Part shown: positions 53,586 through 62,529 of the stretch, piece by piece | Position numbering within the stretch: position 1 is the stretch's first letter | How the letters are laid out: each line of letters starts with the position of its first letter | NCBI GenBank assembly: GCA_024400455.1 | Contig: JAKSMU010000002.1 | Coordinates: forward strand, 62,001-126,000 | Source of the DNA: Bacteroidales bacterium | Lineage (GTDB): Bacteria; Bacteroidota; Bacteroidia; Bacteroidales; F082 | DNA length: 64,000 nt | Reading direction: 5' to 3' | Translations under genes and position numbers: made by a program | Notes under the pieces: model-generated | What the model was told of the DNA's origin: nothing | Databases searched by the model: none | What the model saw: only the letters and a program-made list of their open reading frames with translations

Positions 53586-54569
53586 ATGAACGAAGAAAAC
53601 AACAAATGGTTAGTTGTCGTCAATCCTAAAGCCTGCATAGGAAAAGGAGAGAAGGACTGGCCTACAATAAAGCAGATTTTATTAGATGAAGGATTTGATT
53701 TTGAAGCTGTTATAACAGAATATCAAGGTCATGCCATAGAAATAGTCAGACAAGGAATAGCTGAAAAAGGTTTTCGAAAAGTGATTTCCATTGGTGGCGA
53801 TGGCACAAATAACGAAGTCATCAACGGCATTTTTACGCAAGATGTGGTTCCAACCAACGAAATCACAATGGGTACAATTCCCGTCGGGACAGGCAACGAC
53901 TGGGTAAGAACCTTTGATTTTCCCGAAGATTACCAGAAAATCGTCAAAATTCTGAAAGCAGGAAACACTTTTGCGCACGACATTGGCAAAGTGACTTATT
54001 ATAACGATGGTGACCCTAAAGTGCGTTATTTCCTGAACGCCGCCGGAACTGGTCTTGATGAAATGGTCTGCAAAAAAACCAATATCATGAAACAAAACGG
54101 TAAAGGTGGTAAAATCAGATATTTACTGAACACTGTGACTTGTCTCCTGAATTTCAAGATAACGAATATCGTCATTGAAATTGATGACAAGCAAGTCTTT
54201 GACGATTACATTCTGAGCCTTTCCATAGGAAACTGCAGATTCAACGGCGGCGGCATGATGATGATGCCTAATGCTGTTCCCGATGATGGTTTGTTTGACT
54301 TAACTGTCATTAAGGATGTGTCAATTTTCAAGTTTGCCACCAATGTCAGCAATATCTACGACGGAACTTTCATCAATAAGATGAAACAGGTTTCGACTTT
54401 CAGAGGCAAGAAAATCAGAATAACTTCCAAGCCGGCACACTCACTGCTTCTTGAAACTGAAGGAGAAACCTTGACCAATTCGCCATTCGATTTCGAGATG
54501 ATGCCAAAGGCAATCAATATGCTCGTCAAGCAAAATGCCGGAAGAAAAGCACATAACGGAAAATCCTAA
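53586..54569 (+). CDS. Diacylglycerol kinase/lipid kinase family protein
   Basis: This 327-residue kinase phosphorylates diacylglycerol or a related lipid at the membrane. It has the DAGK catalytic motif VISIGGDGTNNEVINGIF around 58-75 and the family phrase GTIPVGTGNDWVRTFDFP near 97, plus MMMMPNAVPDDGLFDLTVI later. Like YegS it is soluble, without transmembrane segments. It runs into pgk after 13 bases, so both likely share a promoter. Sphingolipid phosphorylation is an alternative in Bacteroidales. Confidence 0.87.
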   Translation: MNEENNKWLVVVNPKACIGKGEKDWPTIKQILLDEGFDFEAVITEYQGHAIEIVRQGIAEKGFRKVISIGGDGTNNEVINGIFTQDVVPTNEITMGTIPVGTGNDWVRTFDFPEDYQKIVKILKAGNTFAHDIGKVTYYNDGDPKVRYFLNAAGTGLDEMVCKKTNIMKQNGKGGKIRYLLNTVTCLLNFKITNIVIEIDDKQVFDDYILSLSIGNCRFNGGGMMMMPNAVPDDGLFDLTVIKDVSIFKFATNVSNIYDGTFINKMKQVSTFRGKKIRITSKPAHSLLLETEGETLTNSPFDFEMMPKAINMLVKQNAGRKAHNGKS

Positions 54570-54582
54570 ATAACAAAACATT

Positions 54583-55836
54583 ATGATAAACATTGATCAA
54601 GTAAACTTTGAAAATAAACGCGTTGTCGTCCGCGTCGATTTCAACGTCCCGTTGGACGAAAACTTCAATATTACCGACGACACCCGTATGCGTGCAGCCA
54701 TGCCAACCATACAGAAAGTCATCAACGACAAAGGCATGATTATCCTGATGTCGCATCTTGGCCGCCCAAAGAAAAACCCAGATCCTAATTTCTCCATGAA
54801 GCCGATTTTGGCCCATCTGAAGGAACTTGTCGGAAAAGACGTAGCATTTGCCGAAGACTGCGCAAAAGCCGCCGATAAAGTCGCTGCTATGCAGCCTGGC
54901 GATGTCCTGCTGCTCGAAAACCTCCGCTTCTATGCCGAGGAAGAAGGCAAGCCACGCGGCATTGAAAAAGGCGAAGAAGGCTATGACGAAGCTAAGAAAG
55001 CCATTAAAGCCTCGCAAAAGGAATTCACAAAAACCTTGGCAAGTTATGGCGATTACTACATCAACGATGCTTTCGGCACCGCTCACCGCGCCCACGCTTC
55101 CACCGCTTTGATTGCCGATTATTTTGATGCCGATCACAAGATGTTCGGTTACCTGATGGGCAAGGAAGTGGCAGCCGTCAACAAGGTGATGAACGAAATC
55201 CAGCGTCCATTCACAGCCATCATGGGTGGTTCGAAGGTTTCCACAAAGATTGACATCATCGAAAACCTGCTTACAAAGGTTGACAACCTCATTCTTTGCG
55301 GCGGCATGACTTACACCTTCAAAAAAGCCCTCGGCGGCAAAATCGGCAATTCGATTTGCGAAGACGATAAGTTAGACCTCGCCCTTGAAATCCTCCAAAA
55401 AGCAAAGGACAAAGGCGTGAACCTTTACCTTTCATTCGATGTTGTGGTTGGCGATAAATTCTCAAATGATGCCAACACACAAGTCGTTGATCCAATGAAC
55501 GTTCCTGATGGTTGGGAAGGCATGGACTGCGGACCTGAAAGCCGTAAATTCTATGCCGGAATCATCAAGCAATCGAAGACAATTTTGTGGAACGGACCAT
55601 GTGGCGTGTTTGAATTTGACAAGTTTGCCGAAGGTTCAAAAGCATTGGCCGATGCCATTGTTGAAGCTACCGAACAGAACGGCGCTTATTCACTGATTGG
55701 CGGCGGCGACAGCGTCAGCTGCATCAACAAGTTCGGTTTGGCCGACCGCGTCAGTTACGTTTCAACAGGCGGCGGCGCTTTGCTCGAAGCCATCGAAGGC
55801 AAGGAACTGCCTGGCATTGCTGCCATCAAAAAGTGA
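54583..55836 (+). CDS. pgk: Phosphoglycerate kinase
   Basis: Glycolytic enzyme transferring phosphate from 1,3-bisphosphoglycerate to ADP. The 417-residue protein has the N-terminal signature [21 protein letters not shown] at about 13-33, the substrate loops SHLGRPK and [10 protein letters not shown], the nucleotide region [11 protein letters not shown] and the C-terminal [14 protein letters not shown]. Length is normal. A terminator follows (55861). Confidence 0.98.
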   Translation: MINIDQVNFENKRVVVRVDFNVPLDENFNITDDTRMRAAMPTIQKVINDKGMIILMSHLGRPKKNPDPNFSMKPILAHLKELVGKDVAFAEDCAKAADKVAAMQPGDVLLLENLRFYAEEEGKPRGIEKGEEGYDEAKKAIKASQKEFTKTLASYGDYYINDAFGTAHRAHASTALIADYFDADHKMFGYLMGKEVAAVNKVMNEIQRPFTAIMGGSKVSTKIDIIENLLTKVDNLILCGGMTYTFKKALGGKIGNSICEDDKLDLALEILQKAKDKGVNLYLSFDVVVGDKFSNDANTQVVDPMNVPDGWEGMDCGPESRKFYAGIIKQSKTILWNGPCGVFEFDKFAEGSKALADAIVEATEQNGAYSLIGGGDSVSCINKFGLADRVSYVSTGGGALLEAIEGKELPGIAAIKK

Positions 55837-55860
55837 ATTATATAATTTAATATCAATTTA

Positions 55861-55894
55861 AAAAGCCTCCTATTGGGGGCTTTTCTTATTTTTG
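55861..55894 (+). terminator. Terminator of pgk overlapping start of next promoter
   Basis: AAAAGCCTCC (55861-55870), 4-base loop, GGGGGCTTTT (55875-55884): one wobble pair in a 10-bp stem with a T-rich tail. The -7 element TATTTTTG (55887-55894) of the CARF-nuclease gene follows at once. Confidence 0.8.
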
Positions 55895-55914
55895 TGGCTC
55901 AAAAATTTTACACC

Positions 55915-57072
55915 ATGTCGAAAACCATAGTCAACATCATTGATAAAAACAATCCTTTGCCGGCTTATCTTTTCACTAAGGAAATCTATGCAACCGGCGA
56001 CAAATTCCTTTTCATTTCAACGAAAGAAGAATCCGACTGCATTAAAATTTTAATTAAGCAATTGACTATCAATGAATCAGATGTCGAATCCATCATTGTT
56101 GAAAGCGAAAACGGCAATTTCCTTTACGAACTGATTTGCCGCAAGGTGAAAGAAAAACTTGACAAGGAAACGGATTATTACGTCAATCTGGCAGGCGGTT
56201 CGCGTTACATGGCTTTGTCGGTGCAACATGTTTTTGAAGATTTCAAATCATTGTTTTTCTACACGCAAACCCGTGAAAACCAAATCGTAAAGACCATTTT
56301 CGATAACAGCATTTACGACAACGACGATGTGATTTACCCGATAGACTACCGCATGACGCTCAGCGAATATTTCGAACTTTACGGTTTGGACCACGATGCC
56401 AACGAACCGCGAAAAGCCGTGCGTGACGCTGCCTTCGCAAAACATCTGTTTACCATGTTTTCGCAAAATCTACTTGGCAATGGCGATTATAAAGTGATGG
56501 ACATTTTGCGCGAAAAATACCGCAACTGGAAATACATCAAGATTTCGGAAGTGGAAAATCCGACAAAAAATTACATGACGGCAATTCCGAATCTCAGCAA
56601 GTTTCTGGAATTCATCGGTTTTGTGCCGAAAATGAATAATTCGCTGCAACAGGATGAAATTGAATACCTTACCGGCGGATGGTTTGAGGAATATGTCTAT
56701 TATCTGATAAAGGCAACCGTAAATCCACAGGACATTGCCATGGGCGTTCACATTTCGAGCAACGGACTGAAACACAACAACGAACTCGATGTCTGTTTCA
56801 TGAAAGCCAACAAACTGTATGTCATTGAATGTAAGACAGGTGTGAACAGCGAAAGCCTGTTCAACGAAATCGTTTACAAGGTCTGCGCCTTGAAAGAAGT
56901 TTTGCTTGGCACCAGCAATTCCTATATTTTCTCCTTGAAAAAAGACTACAAAGGCAGTTGGAGAAAAACCGCCAACTACATGGACATTACTTTCTGCGAC
57001 TACAATTGCCTGACCAAACCGCAAAACATTAAGAAAGTGATTAATAGGATGGTGGAGATTGCGAAAGAGTGA
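55915..57072 (+). CDS. Solitary CARF-domain nuclease (Card1/Can2-like, DUF1887)
   Basis: This 385-residue protein starts at the ATG at 55915; a TTG start upstream lies inside the terminator. The N-terminal half is a CARF-type Rossmann domain: VNIIDKNNPLPAYLF, and the ligand-loop motif NLAGGSRYMALSV with N91, G94-G95 and M99. The C-terminal half is a PD-(D/E)xK nuclease: E290 and D292 in NNELDV, E305 and K307 in YVIECKTG. This matches Card1/Can2, cyclic tetra-adenylate-activated nucleases of type III CRISPR systems. No CRISPR array or cas gene is seen in this window. It is cytoplasmic, with its own promoter. Activator and target unproven. Confidence 0.87.
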   Translation: MSKTIVNIIDKNNPLPAYLFTKEIYATGDKFLFISTKEESDCIKILIKQLTINESDVESIIVESENGNFLYELICRKVKEKLDKETDYYVNLAGGSRYMALSVQHVFEDFKSLFFYTQTRENQIVKTIFDNSIYDNDDVIYPIDYRMTLSEYFELYGLDHDANEPRKAVRDAAFAKHLFTMFSQNLLGNGDYKVMDILREKYRNWKYIKISEVENPTKNYMTAIPNLSKFLEFIGFVPKMNNSLQQDEIEYLTGGWFEEYVYYLIKATVNPQDIAMGVHISSNGLKHNNELDVCFMKANKLYVIECKTGVNSESLFNEIVYKVCALKEVLLGTSNSYIFSLKKDYKGSWRKTANYMDITFCDYNCLTKPQNIKKVINRMVEIAKE

Positions 57073-57134
57073 GCGTTTTTATTCTGACAAAAAGCATAAA
57101 AGTAGATCATTTTTACACTTAAAACAAAGAAGCT

Positions 57135-57584
57135 ATGAAAAAAGCATTAATCATCTTATTATTATCAAGTATATTAGGAGGACGAATCTACGGACAATGT
57201 TTTCACTCGCTGGATGAAATGATAACCAATAGTGTAAACCTGTATTGTTCGAGCGAGTTTAAGGTTGAAAATCACCCTTATATTTGCTTTGCTAACAATC
57301 ATTTCAATACGATTAAATTGCCATTCCCAATCATTCCTTCAATCAGTTATACTCCAGATTCTTTGATTCCGAGAAAAGCATATAAAACAGGAGTTGACAT
57401 TGTCAATGTGGATATTGATGTTAAAATGAATCAGCTTATTATTTATTTGCAATACGAAATTGAAAAAAAGAAAAACTGCTTTAACTATTATTCGGAGATG
57501 CAAAATTTTGCACGCCATGTTTATGAGTTTTGTGATGAAGAACAGGGTTGGAAATTGATAAAAGTTGAATCTCATAGTATTTGA
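57135..57584 (+). CDS. Small exported protein of unknown function
   Basis: This 149-residue protein has a signal peptide (MKKALIILLLSSILGGRIYGQ). The mature part has Cys at about 22, 38, 52 and near the C-terminus, with beta-strand-like phrases (DIVNVDIDVKMNQLIIYLQYE). Family not recognised. Lower GC than neighbours. It lies 62 bases downstream of the CARF-nuclease gene and might be co-transcribed, but no promoter decides this. Confidence 0.6.
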   Translation: MKKALIILLLSSILGGRIYGQCFHSLDEMITNSVNLYCSSEFKVENHPYICFANNHFNTIKLPFPIIPSISYTPDSLIPRKAYKTGVDIVNVDIDVKMNQLIIYLQYEIEKKKNCFNYYSEMQNFARHVYEFCDEEQGWKLIKVESHSI

Positions 57585-57601
57585 ACAGAGATTGACTCAA
57601 A

Positions 57602-58495
57602 CTATAATTTGCAAACAATAACTAAATCTTCCCGAACCAATAAATTTACTTTTTCACCCAAAACCAAGGCGCGGTTATCTGCAAAATGTCCGGCTGGAAA
57701 ACCGAAACAAAATGGATAATCATAATCCCTGACAGCTTCGAAAATCACTTCCTCGACCGTTTTTCCGAATGGGTCGGGATTGTCGTGGATTTCGGTCAAG
57801 CCACCAACGATGAGGCCTTTCAGGTTTTGGAGTTTTCCGGCACGTTTCAAGGCAATCATCATCCTGTCAATGTGATAGATATATTCGTCAACTTCCTCAA
57901 TGAAAAGGATTTTTCCATCGGTTTCAGGAAACGACGAAGAACCCATCATGCCATACAAAACGGAAAGATTGCCGCCAACGATTTCAGCTTCGGCTTCGCC
58001 AAAACGATTCATGTCAAAAGGTTTCAATTCATAATGCAATGGTTTGCCCAACAAAGCATCATAAAGTGACTGCTTGGCTTCGGCTGTCTTGTTCATGAAA
58101 TTGTAAGGCATGGAAGCATGAATGGTAGGATAGCCTAAACGCTGCATTTTGCCATGGAAAACCGTCACATCACTGAAACCGATGATGAATTTCGGGTGCA
58201 AGGCAAATTTAGTGAAATCCAATTTGTCGATTATACGAATGCTGCCATAGCCGCCACGCACCATCCAAATGGCATCAATATCCTGACGGTCAAGATATTC
58301 TTGAATGACAGCAGCACGAAAATCATCATTACCGGCAAAAATGAAATCTGATGCAAAAAGACGTTCATCGTAAACCGGAACAAAACCTTTTTCCTTGAGC
58401 CAATCAATGGCAAATTTGATTTCATCAAGCGTGATTTTCCGCGCTGATGCCGCCAAAGCAATTCGAGAACCTGTATGTAATGGATTGATTGTCAT
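57602..58495 (-). CDS. LD-carboxypeptidase (S66 family)
   Basis: This 297-residue serine peptidase resembles LdcA/MccF. LdcA removes the terminal D-Ala from tetrapeptide murein recycling products; MccF cleaves microcin C. Family motifs: nucleophile elbow IIGFSDVTVFHG with the serine near residue 110, acidic FIEEVDEYIYHIDRM with the catalytic Glu, and the late FPAGHFADN with His. No signal peptide, which fits cytoplasmic murein recycling. The start ATG at 58495 overlaps the stop of the MORN gene by one base (TAATG), so the two are translated together. Confidence 0.9.
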   Translation of the reverse strand: MTINPLHTGSRIALAASARKITLDEIKFAIDWLKEKGFVPVYDERLFASDFIFAGNDDFRAAVIQEYLDRQDIDAIWMVRGGYGSIRIIDKLDFTKFALHPKFIIGFSDVTVFHGKMQRLGYPTIHASMPYNFMNKTAEAKQSLYDALLGKPLHYELKPFDMNRFGEAEAEIVGGNLSVLYGMMGSSSFPETDGKILFIEEVDEYIYHIDRMMIALKRAGKLQNLKGLIVGGLTEIHDNPDPFGKTVEEVIFEAVRDYDYPFCFGFPAGHFADNRALVLGEKVNLLVREDLVIVCKL

Positions 58496-59997
58496 TATTC
58501 TCTGATTATTTCATCTTCATCCAAAGCCTCGCCATCATATTTTATTTCCACATCCTGACTGTAAGTGATGGTAAAATACAACTCGCCAGTTTCAAGATAT
58601 TTTTTCCATTCGCCGTGACGCACACCACCTGCGAACGACTGAACCTCACGGATTTTCCCATTCGGATAATAGTAATTATGCTGTCCTTCGGGATAACCCG
58701 CATTGTAGGAACCTTTGAAAGCCATTTTGCCATTGTCGTAAAACGAAACCCATTCGCCTACTTTCTTACCATTGCGGTATTCGCCTTCCTCGTGCATGTC
58801 GCCAATTTCTTCCATCCATTTTCCGGCCTTTAAACCGTCGAAATAAGTGCCTGAAACAATCAAGTTACCTTCGGTGTCATATTCCTTGTAAAGTCCGTAT
58901 GCAACGCCTTTAAAGAAGATTTCCTCGATTTGTATTTTGCCGTTGTTGTAATACCAAATCCAAGGGCCGTCTTGTTTGCCTTCCTTGAAACTGCCTATTT
59001 CCTCTAATTTTCCGTTTTGGTAATAATATTTCCATTCGCCCGACCTTTCGCCATCGATGAAAATGCCTTCGGCACGCAGAGTGCTGTCGGCAAAAAATTC
59101 CTTGTATTCACCACGACGTTTGCCATCGGTGCCGACAATGCCATTGCTGATCAAAGCACCTTTATTATATGTCTGCGAATTGATTACATTGCCTTTTTCA
59201 TCAAATTCACGCCAAATTCCTTCCTTTTTTTCGTCACGGAACGATGCTTCGCGCTTCACCTTACCATTCGGAAAATACTCATACTGCATCACCAATGGTT
59301 TCAGTCCGCTTTCCTGAACTTGCTCAATATCATTGACATACTTCGTGATTTTCTTCAAGTTGCCTTGCTTGTCGTATTCCTTATAAAAACCATCGCGCAA
59401 ACCGTGACGATAGTAACATTCCGTGTGCAAACTCCAATCTTCAAAGAAAGTCTTCCAATAGCCGTGCTTTTTGCCTTCCTTGTCATAACGGTTCAAAACC
59501 TCACGATTGGTGATGAAACCTTTTTTATAGGTGATGATTTCCTTCAACACGCCAAGCGTATCAAAAACGGGCGAAATGCCTTCCTCAAAACCGTTTTTGT
59601 AGATGATAGTCTGCAACAAATGATGTTTTCTGTCGTAACGACCACCTTCGCCTGAGCGGACATCCTTCACAAAAGGTTCTTCCAAAACTTCGTTTTCACT
59701 GAAAGTGTATCTAATGCCCTGCTTTACACCTTTATTATAATTGATAATTAAAGTTGTATCGCCTGTTTCAGAGAAAAACCTCCAAACGCCATCCAACAGA
59801 AAACTGACGCGATTGCCTTCCGATTTCAGCTGACCGTTTTCGTAATAAGTCTTCCAATAGCCGTCAGGTTTGCCATCGCGCAAGGTTCCTTCACTGGAAA
59901 TATTTCCATTCGGATAATTAAAAACCTGATAATCAGATTGTGAAAAACAAACTGTACTGAAAAGAAAAAAAAGTGATATTACGATTACCTTTTTCAT
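58495..59997 (-). CDS. Exported MORN-repeat protein (YwqK-type)
   Basis: This 500-residue protein starts at ATG 59997 (a second ATG at 60009 sits near the predicted transcription start). Signal peptide MKKVIVISLFFLFSTVCFSQ. The rest is some 18-20 MORN-type repeats of about 23 residues with the core YYENGQLKSEG and GxxxGxWxxYY, for example YDKQGNLKKITKYV. Often annotated as YwqK-family antitoxin for lack of a better name. MORN repeats fold into a beta-sheet surface and bind proteins or lipids. It is coupled to the LD-carboxypeptidase, hinting at the envelope. Function unproven. Confidence 0.8.
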   Translation of the reverse strand: MKKVIVISLFFLFSTVCFSQSDYQVFNYPNGNISSEGTLRDGKPDGYWKTYYENGQLKSEGNRVSFLLDGVWRFFSETGDTTLIINYNKGVKQGIRYTFSENEVLEEPFVKDVRSGEGGRYDRKHHLLQTIIYKNGFEEGISPVFDTLGVLKEIITYKKGFITNREVLNRYDKEGKKHGYWKTFFEDWSLHTECYYRHGLRDGFYKEYDKQGNLKKITKYVNDIEQVQESGLKPLVMQYEYFPNGKVKREASFRDEKKEGIWREFDEKGNVINSQTYNKGALISNGIVGTDGKRRGEYKEFFADSTLRAEGIFIDGERSGEWKYYYQNGKLEEIGSFKEGKQDGPWIWYYNNGKIQIEEIFFKGVAYGLYKEYDTEGNLIVSGTYFDGLKAGKWMEEIGDMHEEGEYRNGKKVGEWVSFYDNGKMAFKGSYNAGYPEGQHNYYYPNGKIREVQSFAGGVRHGEWKKYLETGELYFTITYSQDVEIKYDGEALDEDEIIRE

Positions 59998-60016
59998 TTT
60001 GATTATCATTTCGGCT

Positions 60017-60025
60017 ACAAAATTA
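60017..60025 (-). promoter_or_regulatory. -7 element of MORN-LdcA operon
   Basis: Minus-strand TAATTTTGT, 19 bases before the ATG at 59997, at the left edge of the origin region. Confidence 0.5.
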
Positions 60026-60425
60026 ATAATTTCCGTAAAAAGGAAAAACGCAAAAAATTACTTATTTTTGCTTCAGCAATCGTAACAAGGAGTTTCGTTT
60101 ATTAACCGCTTACCATTAATTATTCATTAATTTTTTAATTAATAATTTTGGTGGTCATTAATAAGGCTGGTGAATTGGTTGAAAACTTTTCATTAAAAAA
60201 TTTGCTTTTTTCGGTGGCAGTTTGAGACGGCAATTTTGAAAAAGACGATAGGTTTCAAAATCAGTAAAATTACTTCATTTTGAAAAATCGTCCGATAGTC
60301 TGAAAAGTGCGCTAATGTGACAACAAAAAATGATGTTTTTTGTTCATTACGATTGTTGATAAAGTTGAAAAAAATGACCCCTTTGGTTTTTATCAACAGA
60401 ATTATTAATTATGCACACAAAACAC

Positions 60426-60460
60426 AAAAGTTATCAACAGGTAAATTGTTGATAACTTTT
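60426..60460. repeat. Inverted pair of DnaA boxes
   Basis: AAAAGTTATCAACA (60426-60439) and TGTTGATAACTTTT (60447-60460) are perfect inverted repeats with a 7-base centre. Each arm contains one DnaA box, so the site could hold two DnaA molecules in opposite orientation. Confidence 0.75.
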
Positions 60461-60541
60461 TATTTTTCAGATTATCAAGTCGTTATAAGAAAAATGTTGA
60501 TTTTTTTCATAGGGTAACTCACTCATAATTAACGAATAAAC

Positions 60542-60573
60542 TTGGCGGTGAAAACGAAAAAATTTACTTTTGC
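60542..60573 (+). promoter_or_regulatory. Promoter of rpiB-lutB unit
   Basis: TTG (60542-60544), 20 bases, TACTTTTGC (60565-60573). A DnaA box (60581-60589) lies in the leader, between the promoter and the ATG at 60599, so DnaA could affect expression. Confidence 0.7.
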
Positions 60574-60598
60574 AGATTATTTATCAACAAGTGTAGAA

Positions 60599-61036
60599 AT
60601 GAAGCAAATTATTCCTATAGCGAGTGACCACGGCGGCTTCGAAATGAAGCAGTTTTTGGTGGAAAAACTCACAGAAGCCGGTTATGAAGTGAAGGATTTT
60701 GGTACGCACAGCACCGAGAGCGTCGATTATCCCGACATGATTCATCCTTTGGCTACGGCTATTGAAAAGGGTGAATTTCCATTGGGCATCATTCTTTGCG
60801 GCAGTGGCAACGGAGCCCAAATGACAGCCAATCATCATCACAATGTGCGTGCTGCGCTTTGTTGGAATGTTGAACTGGCAAAATTGGCCCGTCAGCATAA
60901 CGATGCCAACATCATGTCGCTTCCTGGCCGTTTCATCGGTAAGGAACTTGCTTGGGAAATGGTTCAGGCCTTTCTGAGCACCGAGTTTGAAGGTGGCCGT
61001 CACATCCGTAGAGTCGAAAAAATTGAAAACTATTAA
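60599..61036 (+). CDS. rpiB: Ribose-5-phosphate isomerase B
   Basis: Interconverts ribose-5-phosphate and ribulose-5-phosphate in the pentose phosphate pathway. The 145-residue protein starts at ATG 60599 (MKQIIPIASDHGGFEMK), with a TTG start in the promoter rejected. The active-site Cys is in GIILCGSGNGAQM and the catalytic His lies in LARQHNDANIMSLPGR. It ends 3 bases before the lutB-like gene. LacAB-type sugar isomerases are a weaker alternative. Confidence 0.93.
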   Translation: MKQIIPIASDHGGFEMKQFLVEKLTEAGYEVKDFGTHSTESVDYPDMIHPLATAIEKGEFPLGIILCGSGNGAQMTANHHHNVRAALCWNVELAKLARQHNDANIMSLPGRFIGKELAWEMVQAFLSTEFEGGRHIRRVEKIENY

Positions 61037-61039
61037 TAT

Positions 61040-62410
61040 ATGAGTGATTTGAAATCGACATTCAGGAAAGAAAGCGAGATTGCGTTCAACGAAGACCATT
61101 GGCAGAAAATCAATTATAACACAAGTTGTTATGAAAGGAATTTTACCAAAGGCACTATAAATTATCAGGACATTAATCTTGAAAAGCAGCGTGCCTATAC
61201 GATTCGTAACAAATCTTTGCTTAATCTTGAGAAACTTCTTGTCGATTTTGAAACTCATTTCACCGCCAATGGCGGAAAAGTGCTTTGGGCACGCGATGCG
61301 CAAGATGCCCGAGACCAGATTTTCGACATCATCAACCATCAATCTGATAAGACAGTAACTCGTTCAAATTCAACAGTATTAGACGAAATTGAATTCAATG
61401 AATTCATGCAACGGAAGGGCATTCCATTTGCCGAAACCAGTGTTGCGCGTTTTGTGCTGAAGATTGCCGATATGAAGCCTTATCATCCGATTGCACCGGC
61501 CATTCATCTTTCAAAAGAGGAAATCAACGACATTCTGACAAGAAATTTCAAGTTGAAACCAGACAGTTCTGTGAAACAGATGGTCAATTTTGTTCGTTAC
61601 AAGGTTTCGAATGAAATTAAAGCGGCATCGGTTTGCGTTACGGGTGCTAATTTCCTTTTATCGGATGTCGGAGGTGTTGTTTTGACTGAAAATGAAGGTA
61701 ACATTTTGAAATCCAGTTCATCAGCAAAGGTTCATATTGTTGTGTCTGGCATTGCAAAAGTCATTCCTTCCATCAATGATTTGGGCATTTTGTTGCCTTT
61801 ACTTTCCACTCATGCCACGGGACAAAGCATGGCGGCCTACAATTCCATCACTTTTGGTCCTTCAAAAAAAAGCGATGGTCCCGAACAGATGTATGTCATT
61901 TTGCTGAATAACAACCGCACAGAACTGCTATCAAAAGAAAAGCAACGCCAGATAATGTCGTGCATTCATTGTGGTGCGTGTGTCAGCGTTTGTCCTGTTT
62001 ACAAAAACATTGGCGGCTATAGTTTCGGCACTACACACATCGGACCATTTGGTCTCATTTGTAATCCATTGATCAACAACTTAAAGGATTATGAACATTT
62101 TACTTCGGCATGTTCGCTTTGTGGGCGTTGCACCGAAGTTTGTCCTGTGAAGATTCCTTTGGATGATTTGATTATAGAAAACCGTCATCTTATTAATAAT
62201 GAAAGGATTGGTGATGTTAAGATAGAAGCTTTGTTCAAGGCTTTGATTTGGCATTGCAAATCGCGCAAGAAAATGGATGCGCCATTGTGGGTGAAGCGTC
62301 TGGAGATGAAAAAACTATATGCTCCTGTTTTGGGCGAAAAACGCGAAATGCCCGAATTGGCGACGAAATCGTTCAGTCAGATGTGGCGGGAGATAAGCGG
62401 TGAAGAGTAA
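61040..62410 (+). CDS. LutB-like iron-sulfur protein (L-lactate oxidation)
   Basis: This 456-residue protein combines an LUD domain (about 60-300; DVGGVVLTENEGNI, TGPSKKSDGPEQM-like) with two ferredoxin-type 4Fe-4S sites: CIHCGACVSVCPVY near 310 and CSLCGRCTEVCPVKIPL near 360. This is the layout of LutB/YkgF, which with LutA and LutC oxidises L-lactate. Neither partner is next to it. It follows rpiB after 3 bases in one transcript. Quinone or other electron transfer is an alternative. Confidence 0.86.
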   Translation: MSDLKSTFRKESEIAFNEDHWQKINYNTSCYERNFTKGTINYQDINLEKQRAYTIRNKSLLNLEKLLVDFETHFTANGGKVLWARDAQDARDQIFDIINHQSDKTVTRSNSTVLDEIEFNEFMQRKGIPFAETSVARFVLKIADMKPYHPIAPAIHLSKEEINDILTRNFKLKPDSSVKQMVNFVRYKVSNEIKAASVCVTGANFLLSDVGGVVLTENEGNILKSSSSAKVHIVVSGIAKVIPSINDLGILLPLLSTHATGQSMAAYNSITFGPSKKSDGPEQMYVILLNNNRTELLSKEKQRQIMSCIHCGACVSVCPVYKNIGGYSFGTTHIGPFGLICNPLINNLKDYEHFTSACSLCGRCTEVCPVKIPLDDLIIENRHLINNERIGDVKIEALFKALIWHCKSRKKMDAPLWVKRLEMKKLYAPVLGEKREMPELATKSFSQMWREISGEE

Positions 62411-62470
62411 TAAACCGAATTATTCTCAACATTAATTACGGTCTTCATTTATTCCTATTAAAAATCTTCC

Positions 62471-62479
62471 TATTTTTGT
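62471..62479 (+). promoter_or_regulatory. -7 element of susC-like gene
   Basis: TATTTTTGT, with a leader of about 45 bases to the ATG at 62530. No clear -33 TTG. Confidence 0.5.
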
Positions 62480-62529
62480 TTTCTTAAAATAGGATAATAG
62501 TATTAATTTATTAATTTAATTCTCTGATT

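Larger units (their letters stand above)
59998..60598. other. Candidate chromosomal origin of replication (oriC)
   Basis: This divergent gap of about 600 bases has five exact TTATCAACA DnaA boxes: 60354-60362 (minus), 60390-60398 (plus), 60431-60439 (plus), 60447-60455 (minus) and 60581-60589 (plus). Boxes 3 and 4 form a 14-bp perfect inverted repeat (60426-60439/60447-60460). An AT-rich stretch at 60111-60165 could be the unwinding element. G versus C on the plus strand switches sign across it (hand counts: G 61, C 75 at 55201-55500; G 81, C 63 at 61441-61800). No gene fits here. Confidence 0.75.

Noticed and set aside
55837..57134. CRISPR array next to the CARF-nuclease
   Set aside because: No repeated 24-40 base units with spacers around the gene or elsewhere in the window.
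60426..60460. Inverted repeat with T-run read as a terminator
   Set aside because: No plus-strand gene ends upstream, and both arms are exact DnaA boxes, so an origin function explains it better.
60193..60517. Two short open frames in the origin region
   Set aside because: They overlap the DnaA boxes, are low-complexity and have no promoter or start context.
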